Position numbers and translations under genes: made by a program. Source: Bacillus sp. FJAT-29814 (lineage in GTDB: Bacteria > Bacillota > Bacilli > Bacillales > Cytobacillaceae). From it: a DNA stretch of 64,000 nucleotides. The stretch is taken from assembly GCF_001510715.1 (NCBI RefSeq), contig NZ_LMTJ01000002.1, positions 124,001 to 188,000 of the forward strand, in the 5' to 3' direction. Position 1 is the first letter of the stretch; the number at the start of each line of letters is the position of its first letter. The notes under the pieces were generated by a model. The model was given only the letters and a program-made list of their open reading frames with translations, did no database searches and was not told where the DNA came from. Shown here piece after piece: positions 24,347 through 32,993 of the stretch.

Positions 24347-24922
24347 ATGGCACGGGAACGTAAATTTTCGACGGAGGAACTTTATCAATGTACCAAGCAG
24401 TTGCTGCTAGAGCATGGGTATGAAGGCTTTACCTTCAGCCTGCTGGCAGATCGGCTCGAGGTTTCTCGCGGGGCGATATACAAATACTTTGAAAATAAAG
24501 AAGAACTGATTACGGAATTTATGCTTGATGAAATGAAACATTTCCTTGCTGAACTTAAGGAAATCGCTGTATTGGACGACTTTGACAAGCAGTTTGATTT
24601 CTTGTTCAGGCTTATTTTTAAAAATATCAACATCCAACAGCTCATTGAGATTGGCAAACAAATTCCTTTGTCCACAAGTGAAAAGGTTCGAACTAATATA
24701 CTGAAGCTTGAGGCCATGCATTTGGAAATGTACAAATATATGCAAAACTTTGTATCGCTGGGAAAGTCTGAGAAAAAGCTCAAGTCCCAAATCCCTGATA
24801 CGCTGGTGCTAGGGATGATTTTTCAAACAGTAGCCATTCCCAATCATTTTGGCATCCCACACGATACCTGGGTCAAGTCGATTAAAGAGATTATCAGTCA
24901 CGGTATGTTCCAAAATAAATAA
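24347..24922 (+). CDS. TetR-family repressor of the MMPL exporter
   Basis: 191-aa regulator. The ATG at 24347 has GGAGGTGG at the right distance; longer upstream starts lack one. The N-terminal helix-turn-helix reads FTFSLLADRLEVSRGAIYKY (split at ~27-46) followed by FENKEELI, and the rest is a ligand-binding helical domain. The next gene, an MMPL exporter, is separated by a promoter carrying three TGACA-N4-TGTCA sites, very likely its operators. A perfect CCCTCCATGGAGGG palindrome lies 100 bases upstream of this gene. Confidence 0.8.
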   Translation: MARERKFSTEELYQCTKQLLLEHGYEGFTFSLLADRLEVSRGAIYKYFENKEELITEFMLDEMKHFLAELKEIAVLDDFDKQFDFLFRLIFKNINIQQLIEIGKQIPLSTSEKVRTNILKLEAMHLEMYKYMQNFVSLGKSEKKLKSQIPDTLVLGMIFQTVAIPNHFGIPHDTWVKSIKEIISHGMFQNK

Positions 24923-24923
24923 A

Positions 24924-25003
24924 TTGACACCATTGTCACTATAAAAGATAATGAGTATGACAATGGTGTCATTTATTTTTTACCAAAAGTGACACAACTG
25001 TCA
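24924..25003 (+). promoter_or_regulatory. MMPL promoter with three TetR operators
   Basis: TTGACA (24924-24929), exactly 17 bases, GATAAT (24947-24952). Three inverted repeats TGACA-N4-TGTCA overlap it: 24925-24938 (CCAT spacer), 24958-24971 (ATGG spacer) and 24990-25003 (CAAC spacer). The first two are also exact inverted copies of each other (TGACACCATTGTCA). The first covers the -35, the second the region just after the -10. Confidence 0.8.
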
Positions 25004-25035
25004 CTTTAACTTCTACAGAAGGGTGGGTTTATTAT

Positions 25036-27153
25036 ATGAAATCATTCTTACAATCTATCACCGACCGAGTCTCGACGAAAAAAGGGATGTGGATCACGCT
25101 TGGAATCTGGTTAGCGGTGACCATGCTGCTGGCTGTCTTTGCCCCAGGCGCCAAGGAATATGAAGTGTCAAACATCCAAACTATTCCCGATGACGCACAG
25201 TCCGTAATTGCCCAAGGGAAAGTAGATCATTATTTCAAGGATAATGAAGGGATTCCCGCCATTCTTGTTTTTCAAGCTGAGAATGGAAAGAAAATTGACG
25301 TCCCTCAGCTGGTGGGAATTGTCCAACAGATTGAGGAGGCAAAAATTGAAGGCGTTGACCAGGTCGTGCCGCTGTCGAAACTGCCACCACAAGCAGTTGC
25401 CGGTTTCTTCTCTAAAGATCAAACCACGGCCATTCTTCCAATAACAATTGATTCAGCACTGGAGAATAAAGAAATTCAAGATGTGGAAAAAGCCATCCAT
25501 AAGGTTGTTAAGGATAACTCCGATTTAACCTTGTATGTGACCGGCCCAGCCGGGATTGCCACCGACACATTGGATTTGTTTTCACGGGCGGATGTCGTCC
25601 TAATTTTATCAACAGTAGGATTAATCCTCGTTCTGTTAATTGTTATTTACCGCTCGCCGCTCTTGGCGTTGATTCCATTGTTAACTGCAGGATTCGTGTA
25701 TGAAGTAGTAATGCAAACGCTTGGCCTGATGGGTAAAGCTGGCTTGGTTTTGAGCAGCCAAACACTGTCAATAATGACAATTCTCTTATTTGCAGCCTTG
25801 ATCGATTATTCACTATTTGTGTTCTCCCGATTTAGGGAAGAATTGAAAAAGCATGATGATAAATTTGAGGCAATGAAGCTAGCAATGCGAGAAGTTGGTA
25901 CCCCTGTCTTCTACTCCGGCGGAACAGTGCTGGCCGCTATGCTGGTGTTATTTTTTGCCCAGTTCGGAGACTATCGGAACTTCGCGCCAACATTTGCAAC
26001 GACCATGCTGATTATCATGCTCGCATCGGTCACTTTGGTTCCGGCGATGTTTGCCCTTTTCGGTAGAAAATCGTTCTGGCCAATGATCCCGAAGGTAGGG
26101 CAAACTGCGATTAAAAGCAATTCTTTCTGGAGCCGAGTCGGGCGCTTCGTTGCAGCAAAGCCAGGGCTATCCGTTGTGATAGTCGGATTGGTCCTGCTCT
26201 TGTCGGCAAGCAATATGGTGAATTTGAAATATGAATTCGATACGATGAAGTCCTTCCCGAAAGATATGCCATCACGGATGGGCTATGAAATTCTTGAGGA
26301 TAAGTTTGAAAAAGGTGACCTTGCCCCTACCACTGTGTTATATGAGGGTTCTGAGCCGCTTACGGCAGAACAGCAGGAGTCTTTGAAAAATAAACTGGCG
26401 GAACAGGATATGGTAGGTTCTGTACGGGTAAATGGTGTTGCGGATGAAGGCAAAGTCGTGCAATACAGCCTGACTTTTGCAGAAAATCCGTACTCCGCTA
26501 AGGCAATGGATGCTTTGGAGTCGATGCTGGACCGCTCGGATAAGCTTGCTGATGGTGCGGGTGTGGATGGGAAGCTTTATTTTGCCGGGGAGACAGCCAC
26601 GAAGGTCGATGACCGTTCGATTAATGACAGGGATTTGATTGTGATTGTCGCGTTGGAAACACTGTTGATTTTTGTAATGTTGATTAGTTTGACCCGCTCA
26701 ATTCGTATGTCAATTTATATGATTGGAACGATTTTAATTTCCTTCCTTGCCGCCCTTGGGCTGGGGATGTTCTTAAGCAACTTGTTCTTTGATATCGACA
26801 CCATCAGCAACCGGGTTCCGCTTTATTCGTTCGTCTTCTTGATTGCGCTGGGCATCGATTATAATATCATGCTAATTTCGCGATACCAAGAGGAACGGGC
26901 GAAGCATTCAGTTAAGGAAGCGGTAGAAATTGCTGTCGCTAGCACAGGCGGAGTGATTTCTTCTGCAGGACTTATTCTGGCAGCGACCTTTGCGGTCCTG
27001 ATGACCCAGCCGATCCAGTTATTGTTTGTGTTCGGCTTTATCGTCGCCATCGGCATTTTGCTGGATACCTTCCTTGTGCGCGGCGTTTTGCTGCCGGGAT
27101 TGATTGTGTTGTTTGAGGGGAAGAAGGAGAAAAAGGCCGAGACTGCACGTTGA
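25036..27153 (+). CDS. MMPL/RND-family membrane exporter
   Basis: 705-aa protein with about 12 helices and two large external loops (~35-190 and ~400-530), the standard MMPL duplication. Each half has the proton-relay Asp-Tyr pair: LIDYSLFVFSRF (Asp257) and GIDYNIMLISRYQEE (Asp608). Length fits the Bacillus YdgH/YdfJ group. Such proteins export lipids, surfactants or hydrophobic toxins. It is the second gene of a tetR-MMPL unit with its own tightly operator-covered promoter, so it is probably induced by a compound it exports. Confidence 0.8.
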   Translation: MKSFLQSITDRVSTKKGMWITLGIWLAVTMLLAVFAPGAKEYEVSNIQTIPDDAQSVIAQGKVDHYFKDNEGIPAILVFQAENGKKIDVPQLVGIVQQIEEAKIEGVDQVVPLSKLPPQAVAGFFSKDQTTAILPITIDSALENKEIQDVEKAIHKVVKDNSDLTLYVTGPAGIATDTLDLFSRADVVLILSTVGLILVLLIVIYRSPLLALIPLLTAGFVYEVVMQTLGLMGKAGLVLSSQTLSIMTILLFAALIDYSLFVFSRFREELKKHDDKFEAMKLAMREVGTPVFYSGGTVLAAMLVLFFAQFGDYRNFAPTFATTMLIIMLASVTLVPAMFALFGRKSFWPMIPKVGQTAIKSNSFWSRVGRFVAAKPGLSVVIVGLVLLLSASNMVNLKYEFDTMKSFPKDMPSRMGYEILEDKFEKGDLAPTTVLYEGSEPLTAEQQESLKNKLAEQDMVGSVRVNGVADEGKVVQYSLTFAENPYSAKAMDALESMLDRSDKLADGAGVDGKLYFAGETATKVDDRSINDRDLIVIVALETLLIFVMLISLTRSIRMSIYMIGTILISFLAALGLGMFLSNLFFDIDTISNRVPLYSFVFLIALGIDYNIMLISRYQEERAKHSVKEAVEIAVASTGGVISSAGLILAATFAVLMTQPIQLLFVFGFIVAIGILLDTFLVRGVLLPGLIVLFEGKKEKKAETAR

Positions 27154-27167
27154 TAGTTGTAAATGAG

Positions 27168-27193
27168 AAAGCGGACCGGCTTTGGTCCGCTTT
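27168..27193 (+). terminator. Terminator of MMPL gene
   Basis: AAAGCGGACC and GGTCCGCTTT form a perfect 10-bp stem with a six-base loop, followed by TTCTTATT. Confidence 0.8.
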
Positions 27194-27216
27194 TTCTTAT
27201 TAAATGGTTTTTGTTT

Positions 27217-27564
27217 TTAATGATTCAATTCTTTCGCAGTTTCCGCCTTATCGGGTATATTTAATAAGACAACGCCGCCTATAATGAGGACAATTCCAGA
27301 AAACGATAGAATGTTAAACAACTCTCCCCACACTAAAACACCTATTAAAGCGGTCAGCGCTGTTCCCACTCCTGACCATATGGCATAGGCGATACTTAAA
27401 GGAATTTTAGTTAGTGCTTTTGCAATAAAGTAAAATGAAAGTCCATACCCGACAACAACGCCAATTGAAGGAAGCAGGACAGTGAATCCATCCGACAATT
27501 TGAGCATGGTCGTCGCCAATACCTCACAAATAATTGAAATGGCTAAAAAAAGAGACCCTCTCAT
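27217..27564 (-). CDS. SMR-family exporter subunit (EbrB-like)
   Basis: 115-aa protein with four helices. The essential glutamate is in helix 1 (IICEVLATTMLK, Glu14), and the family pattern AYAIWSGVGTALTALIGVLVWGE (in helices 3-4, split AYAIWSGVGTALTAL / IGVLVWGE) is present. A C-terminal extension carries KAETAKELNH. Start ATG with AGGAG. It follows its partner gene by 12 bases; the two probably form an asymmetric heterodimer as in EbrAB or YvdRS and export cationic compounds. Confidence 0.75.
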   Translation of the reverse strand: MRGSLFLAISIICEVLATTMLKLSDGFTVLLPSIGVVVGYGLSFYFIAKALTKIPLSIAYAIWSGVGTALTALIGVLVWGELFNILSFSGIVLIIGGVVLLNIPDKAETAKELNH

Positions 27565-27576
27565 CTTTTCACTCTC

Positions 27577-27900
27577 CTAATGCACCCTGCCAAAGTTTAA
27601 TAGTATAACCCCAAAAATAATTAGGGTGATCCCAATGAATTTTTTTCGGTTAAATTTTTCTTTATAAAAAGTAATGCCCACCATAGCCGTGAGCGCAGTG
27701 CCTAAACCTGCCCAAATCGCATATGCCATCCCAAGCGGCACCGTTTTTAATGCTAAAGATAACGCATAGAAAGCTATTCCGTATCCGATGACCACTCCGA
27801 GAGACGGCAGAAGTTTTTTAAAGCCGTTTGTGGCTTTAAGCATAGAGCTGCCGAACACCTCACTTAAGATAGCCAACAGCAAAAGTCCATAAGCATTCAT
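27577..27900 (-). CDS. SMR-family exporter subunit (EbrA-like)
   Basis: 107-aa four-helix protein with Glu in helix 1 (AILSEVFGSSMLK). Start ATG at 27900 with GGAGGG six bases upstream; the GTG just before it is less well placed. KRKKFIGIT-like basic residues in the loop before helix 4 differ from the partner, as expected if the two insert in opposite orientations. No guanidine (ykkC) riboswitch is visible upstream, so the guanidinium-type role of some SMR pairs is not supported. Confidence 0.75.
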   Translation of the reverse strand: MNAYGLLLLAILSEVFGSSMLKATNGFKKLLPSLGVVIGYGIAFYALSLALKTVPLGMAYAIWAGLGTALTAMVGITFYKEKFNRKKFIGITLIIFGVILLNFGRVH

Positions 27901-28068
27901 CACTAGCCCTCCATTTGCAAAAAGACTCCTATTTATTGTACAGGAAACTGTATGGTTTTCGGTGACTAATTATTTTTATTTTGACAACTTTATAGTCGGA
28001 CTTTTTGCCCAAAATGGTAATCTTCCTGTAAAATTATGCTAGTAAATATTAATAATGGGGTGAGACAA

Positions 28069-28623
28069 GTGATAGATTTAAGTTTTAAGCCGACACTTGT
28101 GGGGGAAAAAGTTATTTTGAGGCGTTTTAATGTTATGGAGGATTTCCCCTATTTGGTGGAATGTTTGCAGGATCCCGAGGTTTTAAAATTTACGGGCGGC
28201 TCCGATGATTTTGATAGAGAAAAAATCATGAATTGGTATAATACGAGAAATGAACAAACTGATCGGTTGGACCTTGCAATCGTGGATAAATCCCTTAATA
28301 ACTTGGTTGGGGAAGCGGTGGTCAACGAATATGATCAAGTCAACCATAGCATGAATTTTAGAATCCTCATTGGCCCCAGGGGGAGAAATCGGGGGCTGGG
28401 ATCGGAAGCAACACAACTGATCATCGATTATGTATTTGAGAATACTGATTTGAATCAACTTACTTTAGGTGTGTATGCATTTAACCCTAGAGCGATAAAA
28501 GTCTATGAAAAAATGGGATTTGTCGTTGATAGTGTCGATAAAAAAGATCTAGAGTATGAGGGCGAATGGATTGATGCCTTTAATATGAAGTTGACGCGTG
28601 AAAAGTGGATGAATAATAAATAG
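28069..28623 (+). CDS. GNAT acetyltransferase (RimJ-like)
   Basis: 184-aa enzyme. Start GTG at 28069 with GGGGTGAG upstream; the in-frame ATG at 28036 lacks a site. RimJ/RimL-type features: KVILRRFNVMEDFPYL at the N-terminus, the acetyl-CoA loop RGRNRGLGSEATQLI (~113-127) and VYAFNPRAIKVYEKMGF near the end. It probably acetylates an amine on a small molecule or a protein N-terminus; the substrate is unknown. Confidence 0.75.
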   Translation: MIDLSFKPTLVGEKVILRRFNVMEDFPYLVECLQDPEVLKFTGGSDDFDREKIMNWYNTRNEQTDRLDLAIVDKSLNNLVGEAVVNEYDQVNHSMNFRILIGPRGRNRGLGSEATQLIIDYVFENTDLNQLTLGVYAFNPRAIKVYEKMGFVVDSVDKKDLEYEGEWIDAFNMKLTREKWMNNK

Positions 28624-28635
28624 GCTGGATGCAGG

Positions 28636-28662
28636 CGGCTCAGTTTGCTTTGAACTGAGCCG
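28636..28662 (+). terminator. Terminator of GNAT gene
   Basis: CGGCTCAGTT and AACTGAGCCG form a perfect 10-bp stem with a seven-base loop, then TTTTTTT. Confidence 0.85.
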
Positions 28663-28687
28663 TTTTTTTGTTACAAAGTTGTGAACT

Positions 28688-28801
28688 TTGTAGATATATT
28701 CTAAAATTTGTAGATATATTTGAAAAATTGTAGATATCCTCCGAGATTTTGTAGATATCTCCTAAAAATTGTAGATATATTCCTAAATTAGTAGAAACCA
28801 T
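28688..28801. repeat. GTAGATAT array 1
   Basis: Six units starting TTGTAGATAT (the last degenerate, TTAGTAGAAA) at 28688, 28708, 28728, 28749, 28769 and 28789, a 20-21 base period. The halves after GTAGATAT vary (ATTCTAAAA, CCTCCGAGA, CTCCTAAAA). It fills the gap between a terminator and the convergent HD-domain gene. The same array type recurs at 34361. Confidence 0.8.
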
Positions 28802-28807
28802 TCTCAT

Positions 28808-29401
28808 TTACCGCGGAGGCTTTTTTTCATCTTGAAGGTCCCCATCCAAGTATTTTCCCAAAGTCTCCCGATCAACCAATTCCCTAATCGCCCGAATGAT
28901 AGGGTCAAAATTGGAATAATTCTTTCCGTATTCGAGGTTAAATTCATAGTCAAAATCGGACGGATTTTCACCTTGGTTATGCTGGATGATGGTCTCGATT
29001 TTATCAAGTGCTTTGACCAGTTTCGCTTCTTTCGTTTCCGCTTGATTATATTCATGCCATAATGCCAGAAATTGCTGCTGCATTTTCACCGAAAGCGGTG
29101 CGATTAAACACTCAATCGCTTCCTCTTCTCCCTTTAGTTTTTCCTGTGGCTGTACGGCCAGTTTCGCGGAAAAATCACCTTCATAAGCTTCCCCCAAGTC
29201 ATGGATTAAAGCCATCCGAAGGACTTTATTAAAATCAATTTCAGGAAAAAATTCCTCCAGCACCAGCGTAAACAGACTTAGACGCCAGGAGTGTTCGGCG
29301 ATGCTTTCCTGCCTCCCGGAACTAGTCCACGCAGTCCTTGTATTGATTTTTAAACGTTCCAGTTCTTTAATAAAAGTCATGATATTCCTGATGTCTTCCA
29401 T
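28808..29401 (-). CDS. HD-domain phosphohydrolase (YfbR/HDDC2-like)
   Basis: 197-aa soluble protein. ATG at 29401 has GGAG eight bases upstream. The metal ligands are visible: H in SIAEHSWRLSLF, HD in ALIHDLGEAYEGD and a later D in KALDKIETIIQHNQ. This pattern fits the HD family that includes 5'-deoxyribonucleotidase YfbR and HDDC2. It likely hydrolyses a nucleoside phosphate. Not linked in function to neighbours as far as I can see. Confidence 0.7.
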   Translation of the reverse strand: MEDIRNIMTFIKELERLKINTRTAWTSSGRQESIAEHSWRLSLFTLVLEEFFPEIDFNKVLRMALIHDLGEAYEGDFSAKLAVQPQEKLKGEEEAIECLIAPLSVKMQQQFLALWHEYNQAETKEAKLVKALDKIETIIQHNQGENPSDFDYEFNLEYGKNYSNFDPIIRAIRELVDRETLGKYLDGDLQDEKKPPR

Positions 29402-29449
29402 AAGAATACTCCTTTTTTTAGAATAAAAATGTTTTAATGGCAAGCCCTC

Positions 29450-30136
29450 CTAGCCACGTACAAGTTTATACTGATTCACTGGCCGGCCAACTCCGCCATA
29501 TTCAATGACAATTTCCACTTTCCCGCTCTGCTCCAAATATTCCAGGTACCGTCTGGCAGTCACCCGGGCGATGCCGATTCCTTCCGCAACGGCTTCTGCC
29601 GAAGTGGCCTCGTCCTGATTTTTCAAAAAATCAATGACTTTATCTAAAGTAAGAGCATTTAGTCCCTTCGGCAGTTCCCCTTTATCTTGCCGGCCCTGAT
29701 GAAACAACAGGCCATCCAACTCTTGCTGGGAAATGGAATCTCTTTTTAAAAAGCTTTGATGGTACGTTTTATAATTTGTGAGCGCCTGCTGAATACGGTC
29801 AAATTTAAATGGCTTCATAATATAATCGACGGCACCGAGCTGTAGCACCCCGCGGACGGTTTCCATATCACTTGCCGCTGTCACCGCAATTACATCGGTC
29901 CCCAACTCTTCAGAGCGGATTTGTTTAATCGTCGTCAGCCCGTCCTGATTAGGCATATAAATGTCGACAAACGCCAGATCAGGCTTTTCCTTCTTTATCA
30001 GCTCAACGCCTTCCTTCCCGTTTGCAGCGCAGCCGATGACCTTAAAGCCCTCTACCCTCTCGACAAACTGCCGGTTTATTTCTTGGACCATCGGGTCGTC
30101 CTCAATTAACAGCACTGTAATCAACTCACTAGCCAT
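29450..30136 (-). CDS. dctR: DctR-like response regulator
   Basis: 228-aa CitB/DcuR-type regulator. Receiver domain with EDDP, phospho-acceptor Asp in AFVDIYMPNQDG (~57) and the conserved lysine in MKPFKFDRI. The C-terminal half is a helix-turn-helix (EAVAEGIGIARVTARRYLEY). Start at ATG 30136 or GTG 30139 behind a run of G. The kinase gene ends 13 bases upstream. Together with the divergent solute-binding and permease genes it matches the B. subtilis dctB-dctS-dctR-dctP system for C4-dicarboxylates. Confidence 0.8.
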   Translation of the reverse strand: MASELITVLLIEDDPMVQEINRQFVERVEGFKVIGCAANGKEGVELIKKEKPDLAFVDIYMPNQDGLTTIKQIRSEELGTDVIAVTAASDMETVRGVLQLGAVDYIMKPFKFDRIQQALTNYKTYHQSFLKRDSISQQELDGLLFHQGRQDKGELPKGLNALTLDKVIDFLKNQDEATSAEAVAEGIGIARVTARRYLEYLEQSGKVEIVIEYGGVGRPVNQYKLVRG

Positions 30137-30152
30137 CACGAAAGCCCCCCCA

Positions 30153-31724
30153 CTAAATCGTCACAATAAAGGTAGTGCCTTTTCCTAAGTCCGATTCTAC
30201 CTGAATCGTGCCATTCGCTTTTTCCACGATTTCCTTTATTAAAAATAGCCCAATGCCATGATCTACACTGCTCTTTGTTGTATAACCCTTTGTAAAAATA
30301 TACGGCAGGATGGTGTCCCGGATTCCACACCCATTGTCCTCAACCAATATAGATAAAAGCCCTTCTTCCTGCTCAATGCTGATATAAATATTCTTTTTCT
30401 CTACTTCCTTATCCTTAAAAGAATCGAAAGCATTTTCTATTAAATTTCCGATAATGATAACAAAATCGTGTTCATCGAGCGGTTCCGGAAATGAATGTAA
30501 ACGGCTGTTGCGGTCAATCTGCAAATGGATCCCCAATTCCTTGGCGCGGCTGACTTTGCTTAACAAGAGGCCCGACAAGCTTTCACTTCTAATATTTTTC
30601 GACAAGAATTGCGTCAATTCCTCTTGTTCTTCAGTAGTTTGAAACACATATTCCAGCGCTTTCTTCGGATTTCCGAGCTGCAACAAGCCGGCAATCGTGT
30701 GGAGCTTGTTCATATGCTCGTGATTTTGCACCCTAAGGGCACTGACAAACGCCTTGACGCCCGTTAACTCTTCCGCCAGCTTTTTTGCTTCGGTCCGGTC
30801 TTGGAAAATCGCGACGGCTCCGATTATTTCTTCATTTACTTTAATTGGAATCCGATTGCTAAGGATATTTGAGTTTCTTACGGTCAACTCTTTGTTAAAT
30901 ACAGGCTGTTTCAGATCAAGGATTTCCGGCAACCTGGTGTCAGGCACCACATCGCTAATCTGCCGGCCGATGACATCACCCGATACCCCCATCATCGTTT
31001 TGGCCTTATCGTTAAAAACGGTAATTCGCTGCTCTTTGTCAATCGCGATAATGCCTTCGTGCATGGCGTTGAAGGTTTCCGTCCGCTCCTGCACCAATTG
31101 GGCAATTTCGTGAGGCTCCAAATTGAACATCTGCTTTTTCATTTTTGAAGCCAAAAGCCAGGCTCCCCAGCCGCCAAAAAATAACGAGATCGCCCCGGCG
31201 ACGAGGATTTCGACCCGCATGTCCCAAATCATTTCGAAAAAAGTCGGCAACAAGTAGCCGGCCAGGACGACACCAACCTGTTGATGCTCGGCATTCATAA
31301 TTGGAACAAAGGCGCGAATCACAGTTCCTACCTCACCTTTTGCCTTCGTGGTATAGGTTAGTTCAGCAAACGCCTGACCCTCATCTCTTCCAGCCGACTC
31401 CTTTCCAACCAAGCTGGAAATAGGGTGTGATAAACGAATATGGTTCATATCCATGACGACAATATATTCGGCATGATGGATGATCCGAAGTTTTTCCACC
31501 CGGCTGCGGATTTTGTCTTTTTCCTCTGCAGTTCCCGTAATATTGGACTTAATTTCAGCATCCTCAGCGATGGTCTGGGCTGTCAGCAGGGCTCGTTTCT
31601 TTAATTCCTCTTCCTGTGAATCTATGAAATTACTAATGATAATGATTCCGGCTAGCAACAGGGAGAATCCTACAATAAAAAATATTAACGCGGTAATCTT
31701 TGTTTTCATGGTCAGACGGTTCAT
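30153..31724 (-). CDS. dctS: DctS-like sensor histidine kinase
   Basis: 523-aa membrane kinase of the CitA/DcuS type. Helix 1 (~9-31), external Cache/PAS-type sensor (~35-170), helix 2 (~172-192), cytoplasmic PAS (~215-315, MHEGIIAIDKEQRITVFNDK in part), dimerisation helix with RVQNHEHMNKLHTIAGLL (His residues ~340) and a C-terminal ATPase domain (GNLIENAF, DNGCGI, GIGLFLIKEI). AGGAA precedes the ATG. It should sense C4-dicarboxylates, possibly through the extracytoplasmic DctB encoded divergently. Confidence 0.8.
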   Translation of the reverse strand: MNRLTMKTKITALIFFIVGFSLLLAGIIIISNFIDSQEEELKKRALLTAQTIAEDAEIKSNITGTAEEKDKIRSRVEKLRIIHHAEYIVVMDMNHIRLSHPISSLVGKESAGRDEGQAFAELTYTTKAKGEVGTVIRAFVPIMNAEHQQVGVVLAGYLLPTFFEMIWDMRVEILVAGAISLFFGGWGAWLLASKMKKQMFNLEPHEIAQLVQERTETFNAMHEGIIAIDKEQRITVFNDKAKTMMGVSGDVIGRQISDVVPDTRLPEILDLKQPVFNKELTVRNSNILSNRIPIKVNEEIIGAVAIFQDRTEAKKLAEELTGVKAFVSALRVQNHEHMNKLHTIAGLLQLGNPKKALEYVFQTTEEQEELTQFLSKNIRSESLSGLLLSKVSRAKELGIHLQIDRNSRLHSFPEPLDEHDFVIIIGNLIENAFDSFKDKEVEKKNIYISIEQEEGLLSILVEDNGCGIRDTILPYIFTKGYTTKSSVDHGIGLFLIKEIVEKANGTIQVESDLGKGTTFIVTI

Positions 31725-31802
31725 AGCAGGATTCCTTTCTTCAATACTACTAAAATAATTTTATCATGATAAAATTAAAGTGAGAACAGGGAGGAATTTG
31801 GG

Positions 31803-32864
31803 ATGAAGTATTTGCTTGGAGCCAGCTTGCTTGTTATGACCTTAATTGTCGGCATCTTCTTTTTTCCTTCGAATTTATTTACCAGCAAAGAAATCCCTTA
31901 CGATGATGAACAGGACGGATTATCACAACAAATCGTCATTAAGTTTAGCCACGTCGTTGCGGAAAATACGCCGAAGGGTCTCGCCGCACAAAGATTTGCT
32001 GATTTGGTGGAGGAAAAAACCGATGGATTGGTCATCGTAGAGGTCACCCCGAATGGAGCGCTTTATACGGATGATGATGAGCTTGAGGCTTTAATCAATA
32101 ATGATGTGCAAATGATTGCCCCTTCTCTATCAAAACTGACAAAGCTTTCGCCGGAATGGGCCCTTTTTGATTTGCCATTTCTGTTTGAAAATGATCAGGA
32201 CATTAAAGATACCCTTTCAAGTGAGCTTGGGGAAAAGTTTTTGACTTTAAACGAAAAGAAGGGCATCAAGGGGATTGCGTTATGGAGCAATGGATTTAAG
32301 CAAATGTCGAGCAATTTAAATCCTCTTCGGAAACCCAAGGACTTTTCCGGGCAGCGGTTCCGGATTATGCCGAGCCCGATTATTGCCGAACAGTTCAAGG
32401 CATTGAACGCAGAGCCGATTGAAGTTCCGTTTGACCAATTGTATACCTCTCTTCAGAATGAGGCATTTGACGGCCAGGAAAATACCATTTCGAACATCTA
32501 CTCCCGGCGGATTTATGGGATGCAAAAATATATGACCGTGAGCAATCATGGCTTTTTAGGATATGCCGTTTTAATCAACAAAGAGTTTTGGGACAGCCTT
32601 CCGGAACAAGTTCAGCGAGACATTAACGAGGCCATGGCCGAGACGACCTCATGGATGGTCTCCGAATCGCTTCGGGTGAACCGGGAACAGCTTAGGTTGA
32701 TCGAGCAGGAATCGCCAATTCATATTGACTACTTGTCGGAGCAGGAAAAGAAAGAATGGTTCGAGGCGTTAAAGCCTGTTTATCACAAGTTTCTGGATAT
32801 GGTTGAAGACAATGAAATGAAGGAATTTATAAAACGGCGAATGGTGCAAATGGGGACACGGTAA
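31803..32864 (+). CDS. dctB: DctB-like solute-binding protein (TRAP DctP family)
   Basis: 353-aa exported protein: signal/anchor at residues 3-20, then a TRAP-type periplasmic binding fold (IVIKFSHVVAENTPKGLAAQ in part, FDLPFLFE, GFKQMSSN, ENTISNIYS, ETTSWMVSES). No TRAP membrane subunits are nearby. In B. subtilis DctB works with the DctS/DctR pair to detect dicarboxylates rather than to transport them. It is divergent from dctS by 78 bases. Its stop codon lies inside a small GACAC/GTGTC hairpin followed by a T-run, which may reduce readthrough into dctP. Confidence 0.8.
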   Translation: MKYLLGASLLVMTLIVGIFFFPSNLFTSKEIPYDDEQDGLSQQIVIKFSHVVAENTPKGLAAQRFADLVEEKTDGLVIVEVTPNGALYTDDDELEALINNDVQMIAPSLSKLTKLSPEWALFDLPFLFENDQDIKDTLSSELGEKFLTLNEKKGIKGIALWSNGFKQMSSNLNPLRKPKDFSGQRFRIMPSPIIAEQFKALNAEPIEVPFDQLYTSLQNEAFDGQENTISNIYSRRIYGMQKYMTVSNHGFLGYAVLINKEFWDSLPEQVQRDINEAMAETTSWMVSESLRVNREQLRLIEQESPIHIDYLSEQEKKEWFEALKPVYHKFLDMVEDNEMKEFIKRRMVQMGTR

Positions 32865-32881
32865 GTGTCTTCTTTTTTTTC

Positions 32882-32917
32882 GACCAAAAAGACCAAAAAG
32901 ACCATTATCACCAAAAA
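32882..32917. repeat. Four 9-bp repeats upstream of dctP
   Basis: GACCAAAAA, GACCAAAAA, GACCATTAT, CACCAAAAA in exact 9-base register. It lies 77-112 bases upstream of the dctP start, where an activator such as DctR could bind. Confidence 0.55.
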
Positions 32918-32960
32918 TATAATAATTCTAAATTATCAATTAATATGAAGACAGGGGATT

Positions 32961-32974
32961 TGAAAGCGTTGTCA
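32961..32974 (+). promoter_or_regulatory. cre site before dctP
   Basis: TGAAAGCGTTGTCA matches 13 of 14 positions of the cre consensus TGWAARCGYTWNCW. It lies 20 bases upstream of the dctP start codon, so CcpA could block transcription there. Confidence 0.7.
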
Positions 32975-32993
32975 AACAAAGGGAGGGAATAGA

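Noticed and set aside
27577-28035. ykkC-type guanidine riboswitch in front of the SMR pair
   Set aside because: None of the conserved ykkC blocks is found in the 130 bases upstream of the first SMR gene.
28688-28801. CRISPR array
   Set aside because: Periodic repeats are present, but the period is only 20-21 bases with a ~10-base core and no true spacers, and no cas genes are in the window.
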